A DNA stretch of 64,000 nucleotides. Origin: Runella aurantiaca (GTDB taxonomy: Bacteria; Bacteroidota; Bacteroidia; Cytophagales; Spirosomataceae). A program made the translations under genes and the position numbers. This document shows positions 36,375 to 45,259 of this stretch, piece after piece; position 1 is the first letter of the stretch; every line of letters starts with the position of its first letter. The notes below the pieces were generated by a model. The model was not told where the DNA came from, ran no database searches, and was given only the letters and a program-made list of their open reading frames with translations. The stretch spans positions 186,001 through 250,000 of the forward strand of contig NZ_QPIW01000001.1 of NCBI RefSeq assembly GCF_003339505.1, read 5' to 3'.

Positions 36375-37774
36375 CTGTATTGTTCAATTAATTTGAATAA
36401 TGCTTTCTGTTTTTCCAGTTCTGGAAAGAAATCATACAGTTGCTCGTGGGCTTCGTAATCAAGGGTAAGCGCCACTTCAAGGTTGAGAATTGCTTCCCGA
36501 TAATCGCCCGCGTGCAGGAGATAGGCCGTGGCTCGATAGTAGAGGCTTGCGTTGTCGGGGATGTCGTCGATGCCTTGCTGGATGATTTCGTAGGCGCGGT
36601 CAAATTGCCCTTGGTCAAACAACACCAATGACCATTTGAGCCACACATCTTCAAAATCAGGCTCTAGTTCAGCCGCTTTCTCAAAGGCCTCATTGCTGGA
36701 GACTAAATTGCCGATTTTATATTCCAAGTCGGCTTGAATCAGCCAATAGTCCGCAACGTGTTCGTTGAGTTTAATGGCTTTTTGAATACAGTTGAGGGCT
36801 TCAATCCACTTTTCTTCCACGGCCAAACACACACTGACCCCAAACCACCCTTCGTCCCACTCTTTGTCGAGTTTGAGGGCTTCGCGGTAATTGCTAAGGG
36901 CATTGCCGAAATCTTTGAGTTTTTCGTAGCTCGCTCCCAAGTGACAATACAAGTCGGCCGAAGGAGGCTCGTGTTTCAACGTGAGTAAATACGCTTCTTT
37001 GGCTTCTTCGAAGCGCTCCAGATTCATGTAGGCATTGGCCATGTTGAAATAGGCCGATGCAAAATCTTCCTTAATAACCGTGGCGTAGTCGTAAGCGTTT
37101 AAGGCTTCGTCGTAGCGGCCGAGTTTACTGTAAACAATGCCGAGGTTGTACCAGGCATTGGAAGAATAGGGGTCGCGGTCAATGAGCTCATTGTAATAAT
37201 CGATGCTATTTTCCATTTGCCCAGTGATTTCCAGACAAAAGGCGAGTTCGTAAAGCGCATTTTCATTTTCAAGATTGTGTTCAAGCGCTTTTTTATACTT
37301 TTCGATGGCTTCTTCGTATTTGCCACCGTTTTGGTATGCTTGGCCAATCTGAAATAAAATATCGTCTTTTTCCTCTTCTTCAATGAAATTGAGCATCTGT
37401 TCATAAACCTCTACCGACTGCTCGTATTCGCCCATCATGTTGTAAACTCCCCCCTGCATAAACAGTACATCCAAATCGTGAGGGTTGAAGAGCGCCGCTC
37501 GTTCGAGCAGGTTAATCGACTCATCAAACCGTTGATTTTGCGCCAGCAGGTGGGCTTTGTCAAGCATTAGTTCAAGCGAATAAGGGAAGTGCTCAAGGCC
37601 GAATTCACAGGCTTGGAGGGCGCGTTCCCAGTTCCCTTCTCCAATGTAATGCTCCACGATATGTTCGTAGGCATCTAAATCAAAAAATTGGCGTTCGTGA
37701 TTTTTAAGCATTACCTCAAATCGCTGCACTGAGTCCCGCCAATCTGGTTGTCTTTCCTCGAATTCTGGTTGCAT
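36368..37774 (-). CDS. Tetratricopeptide-repeat protein
   Basis: A 468-residue protein made almost wholly of TPR repeats, a helical scaffold for protein-protein contacts. Around ten 34-residue repeats can be read, for example YEEAIEKYKKALEHNLENEN, SNAWYNLGIVYSKLGRYDEA and ASAYFNMANAYMNLERFEEA. There is no signal peptide or membrane segment, so it is cytoplasmic. Partner unknown. It is a single-gene unit ending in the terminator shared with the amylase gene. Confidence 0.92.
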   Translation of the reverse strand: MQPEFEERQPDWRDSVQRFEVMLKNHERQFFDLDAYEHIVEHYIGEGNWERALQACEFGLEHFPYSLELMLDKAHLLAQNQRFDESINLLERAALFNPHDLDVLFMQGGVYNMMGEYEQSVEVYEQMLNFIEEEEKDDILFQIGQAYQNGGKYEEAIEKYKKALEHNLENENALYELAFCLEITGQMENSIDYYNELIDRDPYSSNAWYNLGIVYSKLGRYDEALNAYDYATVIKEDFASAYFNMANAYMNLERFEEAKEAYLLTLKHEPPSADLYCHLGASYEKLKDFGNALSNYREALKLDKEWDEGWFGVSVCLAVEEKWIEALNCIQKAIKLNEHVADYWLIQADLEYKIGNLVSSNEAFEKAAELEPDFEDVWLKWSLVLFDQGQFDRAYEIIQQGIDDIPDNASLYYRATAYLLHAGDYREAILNLEVALTLDYEAHEQLYDFFPELEKQKALFKLIEQYRK

Positions 37775-37910
37775 ATCCTGAATGTATGGGTAAGGTCTTA
37801 TTCGAAAGATAGGAAAAAATCTTTTGTTGTCAAATTTTTAACAAAATATCCTGTAACTAAATTCAGCAACCTATTTTGGAGGAATTTGATGTAATTGATT
37901 GTCAGAAGAT

Positions 37911-39554
37911 TTATTTTTTCATGACATCTTCAATCACTTTTCCGATGTTTCCGCTGGGCTCTAAAATTTTAAGTAATGCCGCCAATGTTGGGGAGGTGTC
38001 GGCTACTGAAGTCCGCCCAAAGGTTTCTCCGGGCTTAATTCCCCAGCCATAAAACAACAACGGAATGTGCGTGTCATAATTGTACGGTGCCCCGTGGGTA
38101 GCGGTCGATGAGCCCGACATCCAGCCCGGTTCAATAACCATCTGAATGTCGCCGCTGCGCTTTACGTGCGTGCCGTTTTTGTATAAAGTGAGCAAATAAT
38201 CATTGATATTGGCATTACCTAAATCATGCAAATTGATTACATCGGCAATTCCGTCAAAATCAAGGAGTCTTTTACGAATCACTTTGCAGACATCTGCTAC
38301 CTCCAGCTTCTTGGCTTCCAAGGTGGCGTGGTTGAGGTAGATTTGGTAATTTTCGGAGATGGTAATAAAATCGCCTTCGCCAAATTTCTCTTTCAATGCG
38401 GCCTTGGCGGCGGCTACCATTTGCCCAATGTTGAGGCGACCTGCGGGCAGGCGGTTTTGTTTCCAGAGTTCTACCACATCCATCACGGCGTGGTCGGCCG
38501 AAATGAAAAACAGGTAGTTGCCTTTGCCCACCTGCTTGTCAAGTGCGGTCAGGATTTCAGCAATGTCGCGGTCGAGGCGCAGATAAATATCCTGCTCTTC
38601 TACCGAGTTAGGGCCGAAAGCATGACCTACGTAGTCGGGGGTAGAAAAGCTAACGGCTAAAAAATCCGTGGCCGTTCCTTTGCCGAGGTTTTCGTTTTTG
38701 AGGGCTTCAAGCGCAATTTCTTTGGTGATGGTGTTGCCGTGCGGCGTACTTGCCAGAATACCGTAGGCGTCGCCAGCTATTCCAGCCAAATCGTAAGGAA
38801 AAACGGGTTTTTTGGCACCGGCGATTTTTGCTTCGTAGGGTTTGTCGTCGGCGGTACTTTCGGTGTATTGTTCGATGGGCAGCAGCGTATTCCAGTTTTG
38901 CTTCATCAGTTCTGATGGACGTTTTCTGGCGTTATAATCTTTGACCCACTGTGGCAAATCATTCATGTAAAACGTGCTCGTAATCCAGTTGCCAGTGCGG
39001 CTGTCAAACCAATAAGCGCCGTTGGCGGTATGGCCCGCGGGAAGAATCGCGCCCCGGTCTTTGATGGCAACGCCGATGGTTTTTCCTTGGAAATTGTTGC
39101 CGATGCGGAGTTGGTCGGTGATGGTGCTGACCAATAAATTCTTGGGAGACATTTTGCCCGCCGAGTTGCTTGTACCGACGGATTGAACGGTGCTGTCGGC
39201 TACGCAATACATTCCTTTGCCTAGTTTTTGGTCGTACCAGTCATTGCCTACGATACCGTGAATGGCGGGCGTAGAGCCTGTATACACCGAGGCATGGCCA
39301 GCGGCGGTTACGGTAAGGGCATAATGATAATGGTGGTTGCGGCAGTTGAATCCTTCGCGTAAGAGGCGCTTAAAACCGCCTTCGCCGTATTTATCAAAAT
39401 AACGGTACCAATAGTCGTAGCGCATTTGGTCTACCACTACGCCCACCACGAGTTTAGGACGGGCGAGCTTTTCGGGGGATGAAGTTGATTTTTTGGTTTG
39501 GGCAAATAAGGTAGTTGTGCACAAGATTGCCAACGTAAGTTTAAGATAGTGCAT
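37911..39554 (-). CDS. PafA-type alkaline phosphatase, exported
   Basis: A 547-residue periplasmic phosphatase of the Bacteroidota PafA/nucleotide-pyrophosphatase-like group. After the signal peptide (YLKLTLAILCTTTLFAQ) come VVGVVVDQMRYDYWYRY (Asp42, metal ligand) and the nucleophile-threonine region ALTVTAAGHASVYTGSTPAI (Thr81/83), then FFISADHAVMD and further metal ligands (STPDYVGHAFGPNS; TATHGAPYNYDTHIPLLFYG). The zinc site appears intact. PafA enzymes are constitutive, broad phosphomonoesterases that supply phosphate. No pho regulators are adjacent. Confidence 0.92.
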   Translation of the reverse strand: MHYLKLTLAILCTTTLFAQTKKSTSSPEKLARPKLVVGVVVDQMRYDYWYRYFDKYGEGGFKRLLREGFNCRNHHYHYALTVTAAGHASVYTGSTPAIHGIVGNDWYDQKLGKGMYCVADSTVQSVGTSNSAGKMSPKNLLVSTITDQLRIGNNFQGKTIGVAIKDRGAILPAGHTANGAYWFDSRTGNWITSTFYMNDLPQWVKDYNARKRPSELMKQNWNTLLPIEQYTESTADDKPYEAKIAGAKKPVFPYDLAGIAGDAYGILASTPHGNTITKEIALEALKNENLGKGTATDFLAVSFSTPDYVGHAFGPNSVEEQDIYLRLDRDIAEILTALDKQVGKGNYLFFISADHAVMDVVELWKQNRLPAGRLNIGQMVAAAKAALKEKFGEGDFITISENYQIYLNHATLEAKKLEVADVCKVIRKRLLDFDGIADVINLHDLGNANINDYLLTLYKNGTHVKRSGDIQMVIEPGWMSGSSTATHGAPYNYDTHIPLLFYGWGIKPGETFGRTSVADTSPTLAALLKILEPSGNIGKVIEDVMKK

Positions 39555-39652
39555 TGTATCAGGTGTAGTTTGAAAAGAGAAATCGGGGCGAATTTACGGC
39601 AAGTTTTTAAAAATACTTAAAAATGACAAACCATTCTCTAGCGAGGTTTTTT

Positions 39653-40573
39653 TCAGGATGTAGGGTTAGACACGTTTAGGCGCTTTTTGAGTTCTTTGAC
39701 CCTTGCCCGTTGCATCACAAACTCCGTTTTGCTATCATTAAGTCTTACGATGTATTTATCATTTTTTAAAAATGTGTAGGTTTTTAGAAAACTCAAGTTT
39801 AAAATCACCGAGCGATTGATGCGATAAAACTGTTGAGGGTTAAGTTCGGCTTCCAATTCAGACAAATTTTTGCGAATGTTATAGGTTCGGCCTTTTGTAT
39901 ACGCAAAGTAGTTATTGGACTCTACTTCAATATAAATAATGTCCTGTAACGACAGAATGGTCTCTCCCAAATCGTCCCAGGCTTCAATGGCTTTGATGTA
40001 CAGTTGCAGAGGCTGGTCAGGGGTGTCTGTGTGTTGAAGGTTCTTGTCCTTCCACGCATTGTAGTCCAGCAATAGGTTGGAATTCAGGTATATATATGCA
40101 AAAGGTAGTAAAACGTTTAAATACGTCATAAACATATTCTGCTGAAAAAAATAGGTTGGAAAATACGTTTCCCACGAGTAATGAGGGTAGAAAAGGAATA
40201 AATACCTAATTCCATTGGTGAGGGGGCTGAAAATAACAATAGAGCCTAAAATGCAGGGCAGAAAGAGGAGCTCGTACATCAACACACTTTTAAGGTTGAG
40301 TTTGATGTGCGTGATTTTGAACAGACGAAGATACCTCGGGGCTACTTGCATAAAAATCAGGAAAGACACGACTTCAAACAGGGCGTTGAAGAATAATGTC
40401 ACTTTTAAGTAGTTGCCAATTCCACCTTGAAAAAGCGAAGAAGCACCGCTTCGGTAGTCGTTAAATAGGGTGATAGACCAGAAGAGCCCCACGCCCATTA
40501 TAAGGCTTATAAGGAGAAAAAGAGGGTGTTGAAAAGCGCGTAAAGTAACAGGCATCAAGGTAGGGGGCTTCAT
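39653..40573 (-). CDS. Membrane-bound LytTR transcriptional regulator
   Basis: A 306-residue protein with four membrane segments in the N-terminal half (FLLISLIMGVGLFWSITLF; VTLFFNALFEVVSFLIFM; VLMYELLFLPCILGSIVIF; MTYLNVLLPFAYIYLN) and a C-terminal LytTR DNA-binding domain of about 100 residues (DIIYIEVESNNYFAYT, then YRINRSVILNLSFLKTYTFL). It therefore binds DNA from the membrane. I start at the ATG at 40573; the frame runs to 40600. A pair of direct repeats at 40773-40811 in its own upstream region has the geometry expected of a LytTR site. Confidence 0.88.
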   Translation of the reverse strand: MKPPTLMPVTLRAFQHPLFLLISLIMGVGLFWSITLFNDYRSGASSLFQGGIGNYLKVTLFFNALFEVVSFLIFMQVAPRYLRLFKITHIKLNLKSVLMYELLFLPCILGSIVIFSPLTNGIRYLFLFYPHYSWETYFPTYFFQQNMFMTYLNVLLPFAYIYLNSNLLLDYNAWKDKNLQHTDTPDQPLQLYIKAIEAWDDLGETILSLQDIIYIEVESNNYFAYTKGRTYNIRKNLSELEAELNPQQFYRINRSVILNLSFLKTYTFLKNDKYIVRLNDSKTEFVMQRARVKELKKRLNVSNPTS

Positions 40574-40677
40574 GGTTGTACGAACTTGGCTTCTTTTCAC
40601 TTAATAATGCTATAAACAGCCCACATTTCAACTCCAAAAATGCCTTGAGTTGTCCTATTCGGTTTGCTTATTCACAG

Positions 40678-40705
40678 GAAAAGGATGATACGTGTCATCC
40701 TTTTC
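40678..40705 (-). other. Hairpin upstream of the LytTR gene
   Basis: Arms GAAAAGGATGA / TCATCCTTTTC with a six-base loop. If the LytTR gene is transcribed from near 40770, this hairpin would form in its 5' leader about 105 bases before the start codon. An attenuator or an mRNA-stabilising structure is possible; function unknown. Confidence 0.4.
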
Positions 40706-40772
40706 AAAACATCTATTTTATTCCAAAAGCGACATAATCATTACACCTAACTACGTTATTTTGACTATTTGC

Positions 40773-40811
40773 TTTATTTTTTATCCCAATATATTTATTT
40801 TTTATCCCAAT
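40773..40811. promoter_or_regulatory. Direct repeat with 21-base period, candidate LytTR site
   Basis: The 18-base sequence TTTATTTTTTATCCCAAT occurs at 40773-40790 and again exactly at 40794-40811. LytTR regulators such as AgrA and ComE bind paired nine-base direct repeats spaced by 12 bases, which is also a 21-base period. It lies between the divergent LytTR and elbB genes. Confidence 0.6.
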
Positions 40812-40919
40812 TGCACTAAAAAGATACACCATGTTTCCTACTCTCGTTGATTTAGCCTTTTATGCTAGGAAATAATTGATTACTTCTCCTATATTTGAAC
40901 GTAAAATCCATGTGATGAA

Positions 40920-41603
40920 ATGAAAAAAATTGGTGTTCTTTTGCACGGAAACGGCGTTTTTGACGGTTCCGAAATCCATGAATCCGTCTTTGCACTTTTA
41001 GCGATTGCAGAAGTTGGAGCAGAGGCAGTATGTTTTGCCCCCAATGTAAATCAGTATCATGTTTTGAACCACATGACTGGGCAAGAAATGCCCGAAACCC
41101 GTAATGTGCTGATTGAATCGGCCCGTATTGCACGCGGAAATATCAAAGACATTGTAGATGTTAATGCTAGTGAGTTGGATGGGTTGGTCATGCCTGGCGG
41201 ATTTGGTACGGCCAAAAACATCACTAAATGGGCTTTTGAAGGCCCGTCAGGCCCAATCTTGGAGTCGGTCAAAACGTTAATTGTGGCTTTGGTGCGTCAG
41301 GGCAAACCCATCGTGGGTTTGTGCATGAGCCCAACCACGATTGCCAAGGCGCTGGAAGGGACCGAAATTCATGCCCACCTGAGTGTTGGGACAACCGAAG
41401 AAGCATCTCCGTACGACATTGCCGCGATTTCGGCGGGAATGTCGTCCATCGGTCAGGTAGCCGAAATGGCGTCGGTGCGCGAGGTAGCGGTGGATAAAGA
41501 CCTGAAAATCATTACGGCTCCCTGCTATATGATGGATGCAAATATTATGGAAGTACGCGAAAACATTAAATTGGCAATAGAAAAGTTAATTTCTTTGGCT
41601 TAA
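40920..41603 (+). CDS. elbB: ElbB, class I glutamine amidotransferase-like protein
   Basis: A 227-residue member of the ElbB/DJ-1-like group. The nucleophile cysteine is Cys135 in GLCMSPTTIAKAL, and the glutamine-amidotransferase-like fold shows GLVMPGGFGTAKNITKWAFE. E. coli ElbB is a glyoxalase-like protein reported in connection with isoprenoid synthesis; its physiological role is still unclear. A TATATTTG box at 40890-40897 could be the -7 element. It is a single gene, divergent from the LytTR regulator. Confidence 0.9.
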   Translation: MKKIGVLLHGNGVFDGSEIHESVFALLAIAEVGAEAVCFAPNVNQYHVLNHMTGQEMPETRNVLIESARIARGNIKDIVDVNASELDGLVMPGGFGTAKNITKWAFEGPSGPILESVKTLIVALVRQGKPIVGLCMSPTTIAKALEGTEIHAHLSVGTTEEASPYDIAAISAGMSSIGQVAEMASVREVAVDKDLKIITAPCYMMDANIMEVRENIKLAIEKLISLA

Positions 41604-41606
41604 AAC

Positions 41607-41637
41607 TTGCGAATTAATTTTCATACAACTACTTTTG
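41607..41637 (+). promoter_or_regulatory. Promoter of tRNA-Leu
   Basis: TTG at 41607-41609, a 20-base spacer and TACTTTTG at 41630-41637, ending 20 bases before the tRNA. Spacer length and the following CAACCC match the tRNA-Gly promoter. Confidence 0.7.
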
Positions 41638-41657
41638 CAACCCCAAACAAGGGAAAT

Positions 41658-41741
41658 GGCGAAGTGGTGGAATTGGTAGACACGCTACTTTGAGGTGGTA
41701 GTGGGCGTAAGCCTGTAGGAGTTCGAGTCTCCTCTTCGTCA
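41658..41741 (+). tRNA. tRNA-Leu (GAG)
   Basis: Class II tRNA with a long variable arm. Acceptor GGCGAAG pairs with CTTCGTC (one G-U), anticodon stem CTACT/GGTAG with loop TTGAGGT gives anticodon GAG, and the T arm is AGGAG-TTCGAGT-CTCCT. The discriminator is A; CCA is not encoded, unlike the tRNA-Gly gene. Confidence 0.95.
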
Positions 41742-41744
41742 CAG

Positions 41745-41780
41745 AAAAAACCGCTTTACGGCAACGTAAAGCGGTTTTTT
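41745..41780 (+). terminator. Terminator of tRNA-Leu
   Basis: Sixteen-base perfect arms (AAAAAACCGCTTTACG and its complement) closed by a GCAA tetraloop, ending in six T. It follows the tRNA by four bases. Confidence 0.93.
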
Positions 41781-42167
41781 GCATTTTGTTAGTTCCGATG
41801 TCAGCAAATCTTTAAAATCCCTGCCTCTGTACTTCCACGTTTTAGCTGAATTGTATCAAAAATATCAAAGCCTTCACCTGGTTTTGGTCAGGTTGGATAT
41901 TTCAAAGAATAGCATCACTGTTAGCTAGGTTGGCTTTCAACCGTTAACTAAGTTTGTTTATACCCTACTTGGGGGTGTCCCCTTCATCCCTTAACTTAGA
42001 CGTTACTGCATCACCCGACTTCGGTGAAGAAAAAAAAGTAGATGAAAAATGTTGTTTTACAACTGTCTATTTGAACGAAGACGGGGCGCTGCTTTGATTC
42101 AAGCAAATCGCGTTTTAGTAGGTTAAACAATCAAATTTATAATTTACGCTTCTAAAAACACAATAGG
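41781..42167. other. Intergenic stretch without recognisable content
   Basis: About 390 bases between the tRNA-Leu terminator and the methyltransferase gene. No credible open frame, tRNA-like fold or long repeat was seen. Confidence 0.5.
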
Positions 42168-42980
42168 ATGAATCCAAACAAGGCATTATGGGAAAAGGGT
42201 GATTTCACGCGAATTGCTGCAACTATGCGTGAAAGCGGTGAAGCATTGGTCGCTAATCTGGAAATCTCCAAGGGGCTCAACGTTCTTGATCTTGGTTGTG
42301 GGGATGGCACCACCGCGATTCCCGAAGCAAAACTCGGCGCGAATGTTTTGGGGGTAGACATAGCACGAAACCTTGTTGAGGCGGGAAACATTCGGGCCAA
42401 AAACCAAGGCCTTACAAATTGTACCTTTCAGGAAGGGGATGCCAGTGATTTGCACGAAATTAAGGACGGTACTTTTGACCTGGTCGTAAGTATATTTGGG
42501 GCAATGTTTGCCCCAAAGCCATTTGATGTAGCCAAGGAAATGGTGCGTGTTACGCGCCCTGGCGGAAGAATAGTGATGGGAAACTGGATACCAGGAGATC
42601 CTACTTTGGTAGCGCAGATACTGAAAATTAGTTCTGCCTATACGCCCCCACCGCCCGAGGGTTTTGTCAGCCCTATGCTGTGGGGGCTAGAAAATCATGT
42701 GATTGAGCGTTTTGGGAATGCGGGTGTGGCAAAAGAAAATATATCCTTCCTGAAAGATACTTTTACTTTTAACGCTCCTTATACCCCTGCTGAATTTGTA
42801 AACGTGTTCAAAAACTACTATGGTCCAACCATGAACGCTTTTGAAGCCGCCGAGAAGAATGGAAAAGCGTTGGAGTTGCAGCAGGAGTTAGAAGTTTTGT
42901 TCAACAGTCAAAACAAAAACGCTTCGAATGATACTACTTCTATACCCGCTACATTCTTGAGAGTAACGGTTATGCGTTGA
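42168..42980 (+). CDS. Class I SAM-dependent methyltransferase
   Basis: A 270-residue methyltransferase of the UbiE/Methyltransf_11 type. Motif I is VLDLGCGDGTTAIPEAKLGA, motif II is NVLGVDIARNLVEAG, and the post-I acidic motif is FQEGDASDLHEI; the later TRPGGRIVMGNW strand is also typical. The substrate cannot be read, as the C-terminal region (KNYYGPTMNAFEAAEKNG) is not diagnostic. It stands alone after the tRNA-Leu gene. Confidence 0.9.
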   Translation: MNPNKALWEKGDFTRIAATMRESGEALVANLEISKGLNVLDLGCGDGTTAIPEAKLGANVLGVDIARNLVEAGNIRAKNQGLTNCTFQEGDASDLHEIKDGTFDLVVSIFGAMFAPKPFDVAKEMVRVTRPGGRIVMGNWIPGDPTLVAQILKISSAYTPPPPEGFVSPMLWGLENHVIERFGNAGVAKENISFLKDTFTFNAPYTPAEFVNVFKNYYGPTMNAFEAAEKNGKALELQQELEVLFNSQNKNASNDTTSIPATFLRVTVMR

Positions 42981-43049
42981 GGGCAAAGAAGTAAATTGAA
43001 ATCTATTGGATTGATAGGTAGTTTTTAGGCCCAAACCTCACTTGTTTTT

Positions 43050-43397
43050 TTAGGGTTTTGAGGCTGTTTGGTCCAAACATCTATTGATTTCCTCGCTAAA
43101 TTCACTGTCGGTCAATTCGCCTTTTTCGTGGCGAAGCGAAAGGCTTCTAAGCCAACCCTCGCGGGTCTTTTCAATCTCCTCAGGGGCTGGCTTTAAAAAG
43201 TACACCGCTAAGTCATCCGTCATAAATGCAGACGTTCCGTTAGTGTCAACGGTTCTAAGACGGCTTTTACGCTCGATGTATACTTCTGCTTCTTGATGGG
43301 ATTCGGTTTCTGAATATACGTCAAAGCGGTGAGGGCCTGGCCATTCTCCAAAAATCAAGCATATTGCTAAGGCGGTAAAGATCAAAGCTAACAGCAT
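43050..43397 (-). CDS. Small membrane-anchored protein, unknown function
   Basis: A 115-residue protein not recognised as a named family. One N-terminal membrane segment (MLLALIFTALAICLIFGEW) is followed by a charged soluble part; the C-terminal stretch EIEKTREGWLRSLSLRHEKG, then ELTDSEFSEEINRCL resembles the short SHOCT-like helix found at protein ends. It is convergent with the methyltransferase gene and monocistronic. Confidence 0.6.
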   Translation of the reverse strand: MLLALIFTALAICLIFGEWPGPHRFDVYSETESHQEAEVYIERKSRLRTVDTNGTSAFMTDDLAVYFLKPAPEEIEKTREGWLRSLSLRHEKGELTDSEFSEEINRCLDQTASKP

Positions 43398-43562
43398 AAC
43401 CTTACAGTTTAAGAGAAAGGCAGAAAAACAAAACAGTCAATAATTACGAATACGCAATAAGTTGAGATTACAAAAGTCATTTAAGATGCTTACAAAAATA
43501 ACAGAAAATTGGCAAAAGTAGGTTGGGCTTCAGCATAAAATATAGAGGGTTGTTTAATGCTA

Positions 43563-44360
43563 TTATTGTTTGATTACCAATACATTGAATTGCGCATTGG
43601 TGGGTATTGCTGCATTGTTCTCATTGAAAATTTCCCATTTGTTACGAATTGTATTGTAATACACTCCGATTGATGCATTGTTATAAATAATGCCAGAAGG
43701 ATTTAATTTCTGAGTAACAAATAAAAAACAATTAGCATCTCCGTTACACATCGGATGGTCAACATCGGTGCCATTGGACGATAATTTATTAGCGACGGTT
43801 GCCGTATGGATAAAAGCGGCCTTGTTTGTGCCCGAAACCCTTATGGCACCATTATCTACTTCTAGGGCAACGCCTACACCCGTGCCGGAATACTTAGCTT
43901 CTACTCCCATACCATTTGCACTGAATGTTTCTCCTCTAACCCCCACTGAAATCGCAGCATTGTTCGTCGTAATACCATAAACGCCGAATCCCGAAGGGGT
44001 TTCTCCATACACTCCCCAGCCGCTTCCTGCCTGATAACCGATGACTCCAATCCCAGTACCTCCAGTCCCGTTGTTTAAGCCTCTTACACCCGCAGAATAG
44101 CCGCCTGGCGCGGTGGTAGGGGTAATCATTCCCAAAACACCGCTGGCACCCCCAGTTGCTCCTGAGCCGTGACTAGTAGAAATTGCGACTCCTTTGATTC
44201 CTGTGGAGGCGCCTGTGGTGGCATTGTTTTGTCCCGTCAATGCGGTCCCTCCGACGGTGGTTGATAGAAAAATGGATTGTTGAGGTTGAATGAGTGAAGA
44301 TTGCGCATTCGCGTGGATAGACATCCCTGCCAGAGCCAGCGTTATAAATGTCTTTTTCAT
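43563..44360 (-). CDS. Exported glycine-rich repeat protein
   Basis: A 265-residue exported protein. A signal peptide (MKKTFITLALAGMSIHANAQ) is followed by a low-complexity region of short Gly-rich repeats with the pattern G-[VI]-x-G (GVRGLNNGTGGTGIGVIGYQ, GWGVYGETPSGFGVYGITTN), then a compact C-terminal domain with two cysteines (MCNGDANCFLFV). The repeats resemble beta-helical or fibre-like surface proteins, as in some tail-fibre and T9SS-exported proteins, but no known domain was recognised. Confidence 0.7.
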   Translation of the reverse strand: MKKTFITLALAGMSIHANAQSSLIQPQQSIFLSTTVGGTALTGQNNATTGASTGIKGVAISTSHGSGATGGASGVLGMITPTTAPGGYSAGVRGLNNGTGGTGIGVIGYQAGSGWGVYGETPSGFGVYGITTNNAAISVGVRGETFSANGMGVEAKYSGTGVGVALEVDNGAIRVSGTNKAAFIHTATVANKLSSNGTDVDHPMCNGDANCFLFVTQKLNPSGIIYNNASIGVYYNTIRNKWEIFNENNAAIPTNAQFNVLVIKQ

Positions 44361-44566
44361 TTTAAGTAGGGTTTTAGTGTAACTAAAATTACTATTTTTT
44401 TAGAAAAAAAACTATTGTAAATAATCTGGTATTGAAGGGTTTATCTAGGAATTTTTCGCCGGGGAATGGGTATAACTAGGCTTCGTTAAAATCAATGAGA
44501 CATAAGTGTTTAGATAGACTTCCAGCCTATTGATTACTTTCTTTAAATTATGTAGAGAAAGAAGAA

Positions 44567-45022
44567 TCACTGCTTTATTTCAAACAGCTTTATCAAAAGG
44601 TTATCTAACGTTTCAGCTCGTTTGGGGATATTTTTGATAAAACTTCCGTCGCTTTTTAACAGACAGCTTTCGAGGGGCGTTTCAGCATTTGAAGCTGATT
44701 CAACGATTTCGCTGACGGCCACTACGTATCCTTCGTACAAAATATCAACTCTAAATCGGGCTTTGGCAATGGTCGTAGCGGGAGGATTGATGAGCCATCC
44801 GCTCACAATTTCGTGTTGTTGAAGGGTATCAAAACGAACGTACTCCTTCTCACCCAATTGCTCTTTGACGGCATCAACGATGATAGGCTCATCCATGTCT
44901 TTAATTTCAAATTTCTCGGTCCAGACAATGGCGTGATTGCGGGCAACAAATCGGCCATACGAAAAAGTTTGAGCGCAAGAAACGAGCGGAAAAAGACAAA
45001 AGAACAGAAATCGAATGGGCAT
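44567..45022 (-). CDS. Small lipoprotein, unknown function
   Basis: A 151-residue exported protein with a short hydrophobic signal (FLFFCLFPLVSC) that ends in a plausible lipobox (LVSC-A). The mature part has no recognised domain (YGRFVARNHAIVWTEKFEIK, LINPPATTIAKARFRVDILY). No operon partner is evident. Confidence 0.6.
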   Translation of the reverse strand: MPIRFLFFCLFPLVSCAQTFSYGRFVARNHAIVWTEKFEIKDMDEPIIVDAVKEQLGEKEYVRFDTLQQHEIVSGWLINPPATTIAKARFRVDILYEGYVVAVSEIVESASNAETPLESCLLKSDGSFIKNIPKRAETLDNLLIKLFEIKQ

Positions 45023-45259
45023 GTTTTACGGGGATGGGATTGATGGCAAAAGAATGACGTGCAACTGGGTTACTCTCTAACTTAAACGCTTTTTAAAAGG
45101 ATAAGTTATATCCCCAAAAACGTAAATTAGTGCCATAAAAACCGATTTTACCTTTGACTAGCGTAAAGTTATTGGGTGTTTGGGCGGCATTTACTGCAAA
45201 ATTACGGGAGTTTTGTAATTTGCAGAGGAATGAGAAGTTCAGGAAGTAGATTTAATATT

